Shown: positions 12,901 through 23,537 of the stretch, piece after piece
How positions within the stretch are numbered: the stretch's first letter is position 1
Layout: the number at the start of each line of letters is the position of its first letter
Source: Torymus aiolomorphi
Lineage: Eukaryota > Arthropoda > Insecta > Hymenoptera > Torymidae
Length of the DNA stretch: 64,000 nt
Assembly (NCBI GenBank): GCA_036365515.1
Contig: CM070874.1
Location: 26,351,862 to 26,415,861 of the forward strand
Reading direction: 5' to 3'
Notes under the pieces: generated by a model
What the model was told of the DNA's origin: nothing
Seen by the model: only the letters and a program-made list of their open reading frames with translations
Databases searched by the model: none
Made by a program: the position numbers and the translations under genes

Positions 12901-15900
12901 ACTTTCATCGATATTATGATTTGTTTGTTGATAAAATAATTGTTTTTGCACTAAAAATTGTATAGTTGAATAATAGAATGTCTTTATCGGACATTTGCTG
13001 GCCACATTTGGCAACAAACGACCGTGAAACTTCTTTTTGTCGAAATCCTATTCAGCCTCTGCGGGTACATATTGAGCAATATATTATGTTTCGTTTGTTA
13101 GTAAAATAATTTTTTTTAGAATGAGAATTGTTAAATTAAACATTTGACTTCGTATACTAAATATTTACTGGTTATATTCAGTAGAAATGTCTGCGAAACT
13201 TTTTTTGTCAAAATCCTGTTCAGCCTTCCCAGTTCCACTTTCATCGATATTATGATTTGTTTGTTGTTAGAATAATTTTTACAACAAAAATTGTACAGTT
13301 GAATAATAGAATGTCTTTATCGGATATTTACTGGCCATATTTGGCAACAAACGTCCGTGAAACTTTTTTTGTCAAAATCCTGTTCAGCCTTCCAAGTTCC
13401 ACTTTCATCGATATCATGATTTGTTTGTCGGTAAAATAATTGTTTTTACAATGAAAAGTGTTTAGTTAAATAATAGAATGTCTTTTTCGGACATTTGCTG
13501 GCCATATTTGGCACCAACGAGCCTGAAACTCTTTTCGTCAAAATTCTGTGTCGCATTTCCAGTTCCACTTTCCTCGATATCATGATTTGTTTGTTAGTAA
13601 AATAATTGTTTTTACAATGAAAAGTGTTTAGTTAAATAATAGAATGTCTTTTTCGGACATTTGCTGGCCATATTTGGCACCAACGAGCCTGAAACTCTTT
13701 TCGTCAAAATTCTGTGTAGCATTTCCAGTTCCACTTTCCTCGATATCATGATTTGTTTGTTAGTAAAATAATTGTTTTTACAATGAAAAGTGTTAAGTTA
13801 AATAATAGAATGTCTTTATCGGACATTTCCTGGCCATACTTGGCACGAACGAGCGTAAAACTTTTTTTGTCAAAATCCTGTTCAGCCTCTGCGTGTACAT
13901 ATTGAGCAATATATTATGATTTGTTTGTTAGTAAAATAATTTTTTTTTTACAATGAGAATTGTTAAATTAAACATTTGACTTCGTTCACTAAATATTTAC
14001 TGGTTATATACTGTACAAATGTCTTCGAACTTTTTTTGTCAAAATCCTGTTCAGCATTCTTAGTTCCACTTTCATCGATATCATGATTTGTTTGTTAGTA
14101 AAATAATTGTTTTTACAATGAAAATTGTTAAGTTAAATAATAGAATGTCTTTATCGGACATTTGCTGGCCATATTTGGCACCAACGAGCCTGAAACTTTT
14201 TTGGTCTAAATCCTGTTTAGCCTCTGCGGGTACATATTGAGCAATATTTTATGTTTTGTTTGTCAGCAAAATAATTGTTTTTACAATGAAAATTGTTAAA
14301 TTAAACATTAGGCTTTGTTTATTAAACATTTGCTGGTCATATACTGTACAAATGTCTGCGAAACTTTTTTTGTCAAAATCCTGTTCAGCCTTCCCAGATC
14401 CACTTTCATCGATATTATGATTTGTTTGTTGTTAGAATAATTGTTTTTACAACAAAAATTGTTAAACTAAATAATTGAATGTCTTTATCAGATATCTACT
14501 GGCCATATTTGGCAACAAACCACCGTGAAACTTTTTTTCTGTCCTCCGGCCGGAAAGCGCCAACTTTACGGCCGCTGCGCGAAACGAATTTGCCGCTTTC
14601 CGGCGCCGTCGGGCAGAAAAATAGTATACACACCTTAGCCGGTAAAAAAGAAAGTAGCGATATGCGGAGACTTGTAATTTCAGTCTCGGCTCGAGCCGGG
14701 CTCGCGAGGAGCCGGCTTCATCGGCTCGTGCCGAGCCGCGAGCTTTGATGAGCTTACGAGCTCGCGCAGGCTCGAAAGCTCGTGCCTAATATTTTCAAAT
14801 TTACGTTTAATTTAAAATGTTATTTATACCATCTTACATGCTGTATATTATAGGTATTTTATTAATTAAAGAAAAACGAATGGGAATAATACTCTGATTT
14901 TTCACAATGATTCGGTTACACAATCCAATCTAAAAGCTGATTTGATAGGAAAGAGGGTTCTTAATATAACGAAAATAACGAAATATAAAAAAAATGAATT
15001 TATTTTTAATGGATAAGATCTTCTTTTGCAACATTGGAAATTTTCCAACAAAAATTTTCTCCTTAAAAGGCTACATTGACTATTAATATAATTAATGTAC
15101 TGTGTATCTGATGATCATGTAACAGTTAGTAGATGGTATTTTAAGTACTACAATATCAATGTTTTACTTAATGATGTATGGGCTGTACTATCGGCGTCGA
15201 GTATCAGTATTACTAAAATTATTAATAATTAAATATAAAACCATATTTGCTACTTTTTTAATTAAATAAGTTTAGAGAAATAAGTCAAATGAGCATTATA
15301 AGCCCCTAAGAAATCAGACGAAAATTTTTGAAGTATTTCGACTTTTAAAAATATACGCGAATTTATATTATCAAGGTTTGTCAGTGAGAAAAAGTAAATT
15401 GGAAATTCGACTTCTAGAGTCTTTGCACCAACTGTTCCCAAAGGTAAGGTTAATGCAAGAATATGATGAGAGCGTGAAATTTGTATTTGAGCACGTAAGC
15501 AAAGTGGTGCAGCAAATAATACGAGAGCTACATTTGAGATGTAATGCCGAAAAAGTTATTTATAATTCATAAAATTATTTAATTTTTCTAAAAAATTACT
15601 ACTTTTTCAAATCCGCATTTTTAAGTCAAAAGTAACTCGTGAGTAGTTTTAAAAGACATAATTCAGAAGGAAATTAAATATAATTCCAGAATATTGGTGT
15701 CCATTTGGCATATCTTTAAAAAAATAAAAAAAACTTATTTTTGAAAAAAAAATTTTTACAAAATAGTTATTTTTAAAAAAATAAGATCTTAAAGTCATCC
15801 ATTTAACTACAAAATTTAATCAGTTCTAAGTTAAGACATACCGAAGGTGCGTGCGAAAGTTCAGCTAATTCCATCCATTCGTTCAAGAATTATGCCGGGG

Positions 15901-18900
15901 ATAAAATTTGGTTTGATACATACATACATACATAGATACATATATACATTTTTTAAAAACCTATTATTCTGACTCAGGAACCTCAAAAACATCGTAATTC
16001 ATCAAAATCCTTGATTCGAAAATTTTCACCGTTACAAAGCTTAACTTTGAGAAAGCAAAAAACAACCCCATATAACAAATTATTGATATTTTAAATAAAA
16101 AACTAATTTCTGACACCAATTTTATAGCCAGTACATCCTTAAAGATAAAATACTGAAATTGTCACACCAAAGATGATATCTTTACCTTTGTAATAAATAG
16201 CAGTTGGCCGTATTTAAACTTAGCTATCTTAACATTTACAATGCCATCTTAATCATTAGATATCCTTTTCCGAGTTCTTAAGCTCGGGTCAGGCTCGAGG
16301 GCTCGTTTGAGCTTCAAGCTCGGGTCGGGCTCGCGGGCTCGTTTGAGCTCCAAGCTCGGCTCGAGCAGCTCGAGCTCGCGACTTCGAGCTCGAGCCGGCT
16401 CGAGCGAGCTTCTGCACATCGCTAAAAGAAAGCCTCAGATCACATGTTTGTCAACCTCGGCTTCGCCTCGGCCGACAATTACATTTGATCTGAGACATTT
16501 CTTATTTTACCGCCCTAGGTATGTAATATACTATTTGTCAAAATCCGGTTCAGCCTTCCCAGTTCCACTTTCATCGATATCATGATTTGTTTGTCGGTAA
16601 AATAATTGTTTTTACAATGAAAAGGGTTTAGTTAAATAATAGAATGTCTTTGTCGGACATTTGCTGGCCATATTTGGCAACAAACGACCGTGAAACTTTT
16701 GTTGTCAAAATCCTGTTCAGCCTCTGCGGGTACATATTGAGCAACATATTATGATTTGTTTGTTAGTAAAATAATTGTTTTTACAATGAAAATTGTTAAA
16801 TTAAAGATTGGGCTTTGTTTATTAAACATTTGCTGGTCATATTCTGTACAAATGTCTGCTAAACTTTTTTTGTCAAAATCCTATTCAGTCTTCCGAATTC
16901 CACTTTAATCGATATTATGATTTATTTATTGATAAAATAATAGTTTTTGCGATAAAAATTGTTAAATTAAATGATAGACTGTCTTTATCGAACATTTGCT
17001 GGCCATATTTGGCAAAAACGACCGCGAAACTTTTTTTGTTAATATCCTTTTGAGCGTTCCCAGGCACACATTGTGTGAAATTATGATTTGTTTGTTGACG
17101 AAATAATTTTTTTTACGATAAAAATTGTTAAATTAAATAATAGACTCTCTTTATTGGACATTTGCAGTCCATACTTTGAAAGAAACGAGTTCAAAATATT
17201 TATATTCAAATTCATATTTAAATATCCCGCTTCATGTCCACTAATTTTTCTATCTGACTTTGCTTACAGCGCCACCTCTCGTTCAAATTTGGAAGGTATC
17301 TTTTTCATATAATTTTGTCTCCTTCTCAGTCAATATATGCAAACTTCTGATTTTTCAAATTTCAGCTTTATTTAAAGTTTTTTCTTGTGGCAAGATACTT
17401 TAACTTATTCTACGTAAGAATAAGATTGTGCGTCAACTTCGGGGTTTCATTATATGACTCTTGTTTTTTCATGTATAGAATAATAAGGTGTCCGAGAGAG
17501 GTTATGGTATGCGTGGGTACTTCTGATTTTTCAAATTGCAGCCTTATTTCGCGTGTTCCCTTGACATAAAGTGCTTATAATTATTCTACGAAAGAACAAG
17601 TTTGTGCGTCAACTTCGCTTTTCCATGATATGATCTTGTTATTTCAAGTAAAATGCAATAAAGTCGTCCGAACCAGAGTACAGCGTATATGGGCACTTCT
17701 GATTTTTCAAATTTTGGATTTGTTTGACGTTTTCTGTCGGGGTCATGTGCTGTAAACCATTCTATATAAGCATAAGATTGTGCATCAACTTCGTGTTTGC
17801 ACTGTACAGCCTTTGTTTATTCATATAAAGTATAATAAAACATTTGTGCTAGTTAACTATGTGTGTGTCGGCAATGTAGGGTGTGATGTCGGTATACGGC
17901 ATCCCCTAGCAGTAGCTGTTCTGCCTTATGCGTTGGCAGAAGAAAAACAAAAGGTTTTGGTATGAAATATTTTATAATATTGCAAATAATTAGTTCGTAT
18001 GATAATTGCACACTCTTTACTATCTGCTTGAACAAAGAAATAATACCCTGCAAAAACTATCTTATTAAAATAGATTTGATCCGATTAAAAAATCCAACAT
18101 GAATTAATCGGAAATCTTAATACGAAAATACCAGATTTAAAACTATTAAAATTGATTCATTTAAATCAGTTTTTATCAGAATTAATTGATATTTTTCTCA
18201 CCTTATTAAATCCGATTTGTTTCATATTAAAGTTTGAATTTAAAACTTAAATATAAATTAAATCGGATTTAATAAGGTGAGAAAAATATCAATTAATTCT
18301 GATAAAACTGATTTGAACGAATCAATTTTAATAGTTTTAAATCTGGTATTTTCGTATTAAGATTTCCGATTAAGTCATGTTGGATTTTTTAATCGGATCG
18401 AATCTATTTTAGTAAGATAGTTTTTGCAGGGTAATGCTTTTCATAGACAATTTACTTTAGTTAATTAGATCTTATGTAATAAATGTAGCTAATAGTACAT
18501 TTCGACATGGGTGGGGAAGTCGATTATTTAGCTTGTGTGACTTTTTGCACGAGCGAAGCGAGTGGGAAAAAGTCACACCAGCTAAATAATCGACTTACGC
18601 ACTAGTTTCGAACGGTATTTTATACCACGAGCGCCGAAAAATCATATCAAAGTTGTGATTTTGAGGTTAGAGTGGTATAAAGTATATTTTTTTATTTTAT
18701 TTTACATTGATTCTTTTTTAAGGTTATTGTTCAATTTTTCGCCATAATATTAAATTTATCATCAAGTGCAATATTTGGAGTATCTACTTCCACATAACAT
18801 TTTTCAGTACCATTATTTTTAACACTTCCAGAATATCAATAATAAAAGTCGGCGAAAAAAGAAAATTATGAAACCTGAGGTACCACATCCCTTAGTATTG

Positions 18901-20072
18901 AGGTTTCTCTCGGTAAGACAATATACACAAATAGCAATATATATAGCTTACTCAAATTAGATGTAAATAATAAAAAAGTTCAAATTTTATTACGTATAGG
19001 TGATTTCAAAGATTATATTAAAAATAATTATGTTAAATCGTCAGGCTTATGCTTTTGTCCTGGTAAACCATTTTAGTCTAAAAAATGAAAGTATTTATAT
19101 TCTTTATGGTAAATCGGTATTCAATTATGGTATGCAATTACAATCGAGAACTTAATTTTTTCTTTTTATTCTGTAATATGAATACGTGTATAAGATATTA
19201 TATAATAATAAATAGTAATAATTTATTTTATACATGAAACCTATCTGTATTTTACAGTTCGAAACTTGTTTTTACCTTTCTCTATATTATCAGAAATATT
19301 TTATACCACTGTAACTGCAAAAATTACAACTTCTATGTTTTTTTCAATTCTCGTTTCGATCAACCGAAAAATGTCACATAATCTAAATAATCTCCTTTCA
19401 TATCAATAAGTATACTATTGTTTTAATATCACGATAAATTATTTACTAAAATGTATAGTACATTTAAAAATATTAAAAACAATATTCATTATTATATTAT
19501 TTTAAAAATACTTTTGATTTATAGCACTAAATGACATTTTTATACTGATTTCATAGAATAATTTTTTTTATGTCTAATTTGGGTCAATCTATAATAATGT
19601 TCATATAAAATAACGTATATTAAATAAAAATATATATTTGCAGCACCAAGACAATCTACTGGAACCACAGTCTAAATCAAAACAAAAATTCCAATCAGTT
19701 CTTATTTGCACACCATCGAATGATGGAAAAAGTGGAAAATTTTATTTAAGGGCATCAAATGTTCTTATGGAATTAGGAAATGATTTCTTGTTTGCACTAG
19801 ATATTTTAATTAAATTCCATTTAATTTTTAATGTAAATTTTCCCAATGACTTGAAAGATTTCTATAACTATTTTTTAAGTCAACTAAAAATAGAAAACAG
19901 CAATCAGGTAGTAGAATGCTTTATAAATAAATTAAATAAATTTAATAGTGAAAAAGAAAAGTGCAGCAACGAAAACAATGAAGTAAAATGCAGAGAAACA
20001 ATGAATAGAGAACATGATGAGATAATAGATATAACAAAAAAAGAAGATACTACGAAAGTAGATGAGAAATAA
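9902..20072 (+). CDS. Five-exon gene, uncharacterised protein (SAMD3-like/transposon-associated family)
   Basis: Exons are 9902-10171, 10782-10952, 11034-11163, 17910-17959 and 19644-20072. All introns are GT-AG, phases agree (0, 0, 1, 0), and the sum is 1050 nt (349 aa plus stop). The N-terminus is acidic, then a basic SPPRKKYKSSKFRK stretch (~60-75) suggests nuclear localisation. Residues ~85-170 (LTEEEIYNMK.. TETRAISR.. FPQF.. IKEEYEAL) and ~210-290 (SVLICTPSND..FYLRA..ALDILIKFHLIFNVNFPNDLKDFYNYFL) follow a pattern I recall from uncharacterised SAMD3-like proteins of fish and insects, without the SAM domain. The tail is Lys/Glu-rich. Function is unknown. Exon 4 is only 50 nt and follows a 6.4-kb insertion. 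Exon boundaries are my prediction. Confidence 0.72.
11830..14530. repeat. ~167-bp satellite, first block
   Basis: About 16 tandem copies share TTTTTTTGTCAAAATCCTGT, TTCCACTTTCATCGATAT and CATGATTTGTTTGTTAGTAA. Two main variants alternate irregularly: one with AATGTCTTTATCGGACATTT, the other with ACATTTGACTTCGTTCACTA. Spacing of the first variant is 166-168 bp or a multiple of it. Open frames on both strands are by-products of the period. Confidence 0.9.
14531..16535. mobile_element. GC-rich foldback element (split by a hAT)
   Basis: Satellite sequence stops after ACTTTTTTT and resumes at TTTGTCAAAATCC. The outer part includes a CCGGCCGGAAAGCG...CGCTTTCCGGCGCC hairpin (14537-14605). Then ATAGTATACACACC..AGCCGGTAAAAAAGAAA pairs with ..TTTCTTATTTTACCGCCC..AATATACTAT at the right edge, with CTCAGATCA also mirrored and a CGGCTTCGCC loop. 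Without the hAT it is only about 230 bp. Confidence 0.6.
14655..16424. mobile_element. Non-autonomous hAT element with 8-bp target duplication
   Basis: The ends TAGCGATATGCGGA and TCTGCACATCGCTA are inverted repeats, and the flanking 8 bp AAAGAAAG occurs on both sides (14647-14654 and 16425-16432). Just inside each end are GCTCG/CGAGC-rich tracts (14685-14790, 16275-16410), a usual subterminal feature of such elements. The 1.77-kb interior has no recognisable transposase; a 64-residue frame at 15378-15572 has no motif I know. Confidence 0.85.
16536..17185. repeat. ~167-bp satellite, second block
   Basis: About four further copies of the same satellite as at 11.8-14.5 kb, more diverged towards the right. 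The array was continuous before the foldback inserted. Confidence 0.85.
17340..17880. repeat. ~177-bp tandem repeat, three copies
   Basis: ACTTCTGATTTTTCAAATT recurs at 17341, 17519 and 17695, each followed by ATTCTA..TAAGAATAAGATTGTGCGTCAACTTCG-like sequence. It is unrelated to the 167-bp satellite. It occupies the right flank of the intronic insertion. Confidence 0.8.
18046..18431. mobile_element. 386-bp perfect-palindrome element, CCCTGCAAAAAC ends
   Basis: CCCTGCAAAAACTATCTTA at the left is mirrored at the right, and pairing continues almost without a break to a small loop near 18225-18245. TA flanks both sides (18044-18045, 18432-18433). The ends resemble those of the elements at 22787 and 38266 (CCCTAYTGMAAA), so I group them. 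No coding capacity. It lies in intron 4 of the five-exon gene. Confidence 0.8.
18494..18620. mobile_element. Small foldback with GAGCGAAGCGAG loop
   Basis: GTCGATTATTTAGCTTGTGT..TTTTTGCAC pairs with GGGAAAAAGTCACACCAGCTAAATAATCGAC around a CGAGCGAAGCGAG loop. The left edge TAATAGTACATTTCGA matches in inverse the right edge of the foldback at 58.26-58.47 kb, which marks them as one family. Confidence 0.65.
18621..19643. other. AT-rich remainder of intron 4
   Basis: No ORF, repeat or RNA gene could be recognised. The acceptor TATATTTGCAG closes the intron at 19643. Confidence 0.5.
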
Positions 20073-21010
20073 GAGAAGATGAATAAGTAGATGAGAAGAA
20101 AGAAAATTGGAAAGAAAATGATCGACCAAAAAGTACAAGATTGTATAATATTAAGAATATTTAAAAGATGATTAGTGCCATAATTTATATTTTTAATTCC
20201 TTAAAGAGGAGGCTATTTTTATATTGAAACTAATGAATAAATAAGTTATTTGAAAACGTTTTTCTTAACATTATTTTATAGTTAGATCGAAGATGTCCAA
20301 CATTTAAACGACCAAAATTTAACAAAAACACAAGTAGTAACAAAAGTACATATCTTCATGTAGTCTTTTGAAACTCTTTGAACGTTTCTTTCATTATTTA
20401 AAAGTTCAAAAATACATAAATTGTGTTTTTTTTTACTTTTCTTAATAACTATTCCTTCGTTTCTCAACCATCTTTATAAAAATATTAAAAGCTGTTAATA
20501 ATAGTTGTGAATTATATTAATTACAAAATGTTGGATTTTGGACGTCATTAATTATTCATAACTGTTTGTAACATTTTAAAATAGTTTTTAGCAGTTTGTA
20601 ATAGTTAATAGAAGTTATTAGACCATTTAATAAGTACTAAATATTTATAAATGTTGATAAATATTTATTGATATTGATGAGTTATTTAATAATTAAATAA
20701 ATTACATTATAAACCTTGTTATGCTGCTCCTATTACTAACCTTCGCCTTGTTTCTTAATAATTATTATTAAAATATTAATAAAGCTATTCAATTTTATTA
20801 TTATTATTATTTATCAATTATTTAATTGTTCGCCAATATCAATTCAAAATGATTCGAAACGTACAAATTATTGTATTTACGACAAAAGTTTACAAAATCA
20901 TACATTTTGTAAAATTTATTAACAGTTTTAAACAGTTCCAAACGATATTAAATAATTTTCAACTTATTAACTTGTATAAACAATTATCTCTTAGGATCGG
21001 GTCCAATCAT
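20073..21010 (+). other. 3' flank of the five-exon gene
   Basis: A candidate polyadenylation signal AATAAA lies at 20236-20241, about 165 nt past the stop codon, and the sequence then becomes uniformly AT-rich with many TTAATA/AATTAT words. No other gene is seen. Confidence 0.45.
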
Positions 21011-21050
21011 CCACATACACACTCACACGCACACACACACACAGCCACAT
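21011..21050. repeat. CA-rich microsatellite
   Basis: An imperfect CA run (CACATACACACTCACACG then CACACACACACA). Confidence 0.8.
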
Positions 21051-21199
21051 ACAAAGTTTAAAGAGTATAAGAATTTATCAAGGAACGCACGTCACGCTTC
21101 GAAGTATAAATATAAGCAAATCCTGATTTTTTTAAATTTCCAGTATATATTTTCTATTTTTATAAAGAACCTCCCATTTTTACTGTATTGAAATTGGTA

Positions 21200-21740
21200 T
21201 ATTATTATTTTCTACTTTTATAAAGTAGAAATCCTCCAGATTACTCTTTTAGAAAAGAGAAAAATTCGATATTTACTCTTTACAAATGTTGGAGTCAGAT
21301 TTTCTACTTTTATAAAGTAGAAATCCTCAAGATTACTCTTTTAGGGAAGGGTAAAATTAGATATTTACTCTTTACAAATGTTGGAGATGGATTTTCTACC
21401 TTTATAAAGTAGAAATCCTCAAGATTACCCTTTTGGAAAAGAGTAAAATTAGATATTTACTCTTTTTATACATCGAGGCTACGTTTTCTACTTTTATAAA
21501 GTAGAAATTCTTAAGATTACTCTTTTAGAAAAGAGTAACATTATATATTTACTTGTTTCAAAGGAGTAAATTATATTTTCTACTTTATAAAAGTGTAAAG
21601 CTACAAGTTTTTTCTTTGTAAAGGAGTAAAGATTGTAAATTACTCTTTACAAAGAGTAATTATTTGATTTGACTCTTTTCCAAAAGAGTAAACTACTATA
21701 TTTCTACTTTTTTGCGTCAATTTTTACTCTTTGGGGTTTA
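21200..21740. repeat. ~90-bp tandem array of stacked palindromes
   Basis: TTTCTACTTTTATAAAGTAG recurs at about 21210, 21300, 21394 and 21486. It alternates with ATTACTCTTTTRGAAAAGAG and TATTTACTCTTTACAAATG. Almost every word is a short palindrome (CTACTTTTATAAAGTAG, ACTCTTTTAGAAAAGAGT). The right edge runs into the LINE endonuclease ORF and truncates it. Another tiled, palindrome-rich element, different in sequence from those at 22.8 and 38.3 kb. Confidence 0.75.
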
Positions 21741-22229
21741 GAGTGTAAATTTATGTTCCATGAGATTATTTAATTCAGACTTACTAAAATTTTCGTCTAA
21801 TATATCAATGTTAAAATCCTCGATTATACAATGGTTCTTAGTATTTAGCTGATCTCTGAGGAATTTTTTTAGACTATGAACAAATTCGATCGTTTTTGTA
21901 TCGTGCGATCTGTAGATCGCAGAGATCCTAGTAGTTTCGGTGCCAATTAGTTTTATAATAGAGCTTAAGATACGTATATTGTCGACTACTATAATTTCTG
22001 TGTACTCAAATATCTCATCCTTTATATACATCATTACTCCATCTGCTCTGTCTATTTGACTCTCACTATAGTAACTTTTGTAACCTGATATGTTGTACAG
22101 TGATGAATATTGCACATTCCAAGATTCGGCACATACAATGATACTTGGCCTTACGGCCAAACACTCAATAAAAGTATCAAATTTTTCAAAGTTTTCTTTT
22201 ATACTTCTAATATTTACACATAGAATCAA
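21738..22229 (-). pseudogene. LINE ORF2 fragment: apurinic-type endonuclease domain
   Basis: The 163-residue frame opens CVNIRSIKENFEKF and continues with IIVCAESW, DGVMMYIKD, SAIYRSHD and EDFNIDIL. These are the ordered motifs of the endonuclease/exonuclease/phosphatase domain of CR1/L2/Jockey-like non-LTR retrotransposons, which nicks target DNA. It breaks off soon after the DFN motif where the palindrome array at 21.2-21.74 kb begins; no reverse transcriptase is seen. The usual GDFN reads EDFN here. ORF1 lies immediately upstream on the same strand. Confidence 0.8.
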
Positions 22230-22329
22230 ATTCTTATTTTTCTCGACACTCTTATTGAGTGTTTGTATACATTATCGAAAGCCTGTTCTTTTTGAGAAAT
22301 AACTTCAAAGTTCAGATGTTAATCCATGT

Positions 22330-22785
22330 TCAGAATTCAGTAGTTTGTAAGTCTGCTGCTAAGTCTGTTAAGCTAGCCATTCGAGGGCTCACGGTTCTGT
22401 TTAAAATTGTTAGTGAGGTTGCGGTCATTAAATTACCGGTTGATACTGCCGGACTGATTATTTTGTTTTGTCTTCTTGGTGTGGTTGCGGCCGATAAGTT
22501 ACCTATTGCTGCATCAGTGTTTTGTAACTGTAATTGAAGGTTTATTTTACCTACATATTTTGGAATGTGCGGTCTTACTGGGTAATCTGTTTTGTCAATT
22601 AACTTCTTTATCTTGTGTATCGTAACCTCACATTTTTCGGTATCATTTACGACGTGTTTAGTATTATATTTCGTTTTAAATTCATGATTACTATGTGTGC
22701 AGTTGACGCAATTGTGGTCGTCTGGGGTAGTACAATTAATCGTGGTGTGTTTTCCAGCACAATTTAGACAGATTTTCATATTCTT
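22330..22785 (-). pseudogene. LINE ORF1, 3' part (zinc-knuckle region)
   Basis: The frame starts inside a CCHC knuckle series (CLNCAGKHTTINC, then CVNCTHSNHEFKTKYN) and ends at a stop in front of ORF2. Such knuckles bind nucleic acid in the RNP of non-LTR retrotransposons. The first knuckle is cut off from its partner by the palindromic element at 22787-23285. Past the knuckles the protein is a low-complexity Ser/Thr/Asn tail. Confidence 0.75.
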
Positions 22786-22786
22786 A

Positions 22787-23285
22787 CCCTACTGCAAAAT
22801 CTCAGGTGAGATCTCAGGTGATTTCTCAGGTGAGATCTCATGCAAAATCTCACGCCAAAATTTCACCTGAGATTCTGCTCCAGATGCTACAGAAAACTTA
22901 CGTTAATTAAAAATCAGCTTCTTCAGTATTAGAAATGGCCTTTTAGGATGTTTTACCCCCCAGATGAGCTCAAAAATACATGTTAAAAGCATTTTACACA
23001 ATTTTTCAATTTTTCAAAATTGATAGATGATATCTCACCTGAGATCTCACATGATATATCACCTGAGAAATCACCTGAGATCTCATGTATCAAATTTTAA
23101 AAATTGAAAAATTGTGTAAAATGCTTTTAAACATGTATGTTTGAGCTCATCTGGGGGGTAAAACATCCTAAAAGAATCCTGAAAGCATCTGGAGCAGAAT
23201 CTCAGGTGAGATTTTGGCGTGAGATTTTACATGAGATCTCACCTGAGAAATCACCTGAGATCTCACCTGAGATTTTTCAATAGGG
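22787..23285. mobile_element. 499-bp palindrome-tiled element inserted in LINE ORF1
   Basis: The ends are CCCTACTGCAAAATCTCAGG and its near inverse (CCTGAGATTTTTCAATAGGG), with TA on both sides (22785-22786 and 23286-23287). The whole element folds on itself, and both arms and the centre are tiled with CTCAGGTGAGATCTCA / TCACCTGAGAAATCACC units. Deleting the element with one TA rejoins the LINE reading frame as ..KCKNMKICLNC.. across the zinc knuckle. This proves an insertion event and a 2-bp target duplication. No protein is encoded. Confidence 0.9.
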
Positions 23286-23287
23286 TA

Positions 23288-23537
23288 CACTTTTAACAAC
23301 TATGACCAAATCTTCCACAGCTGTAACACGGTGTTAGATTCAGATCATCGGACGCTCTGCAATTTTGATAACCAATATGAACTCTGAATTTATTATTCAC
23401 AATTTGATTGTATACTTCCGATGTTGTTTCAGTTAATATACTGTTCGTTTTTATTTTATTATTTTCAAATATATGTATCACTTTGCATTTGCTGCTTAGG
23501 TATTTAAAATTTCTTTTATTAATATCTTGTTCTATTT
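23288..23537 (-). pseudogene. LINE ORF1, middle part
   Basis: The frame reads ..INKRNFKYLSSKCKVIHIF.. to ..LTPCYSCGRFGHSC, the first CCHC knuckle, followed by a stop (TAA where AAA would keep the frame) just before the palindromic insertion. Its upstream continuation is at 40977-41145, on the far side of the Penelope array. Confidence 0.75.
23524..23537. repeat. Target-site duplication of the Penelope array (left copy)
   Basis: ATCTTGTTCTATTT here and ATCTTGCTCTATTT at 40963-40976 match at 13 of 14 bases. They bracket the whole Penelope array inside LINE ORF1. Confidence 0.85.

Larger units (their letters stand above)
11525..17908. mobile_element. 6.4-kb insertion with 13-bp inverted ends in intron 3
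   Basis: AGGGGATGCCGTA at 11525 is matched exactly in inverse orientation at 17895-17907 (TACGGCATCCCCT). The interior is two unrelated satellites plus a nested foldback and hAT; no transposase is seen. The right terminus CCCCTAG directly abuts the 50-nt exon 4, so the acceptor AG comes at the element's edge. A decoy acceptor (TTTGTTTCAG, ending at 11515) lies just left of the element. No clear target duplication was found, so the boundaries rest on the inverted repeat alone. Confidence 0.55.

Noticed and set aside
12148..13439. Open frames in the 167-bp satellite
   Set aside because: The same peptide pieces recur with the repeat period on both strands.
15378..15572. 64-residue frame inside the hAT
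   Set aside because: No hAT transposase motif; short and isolated.
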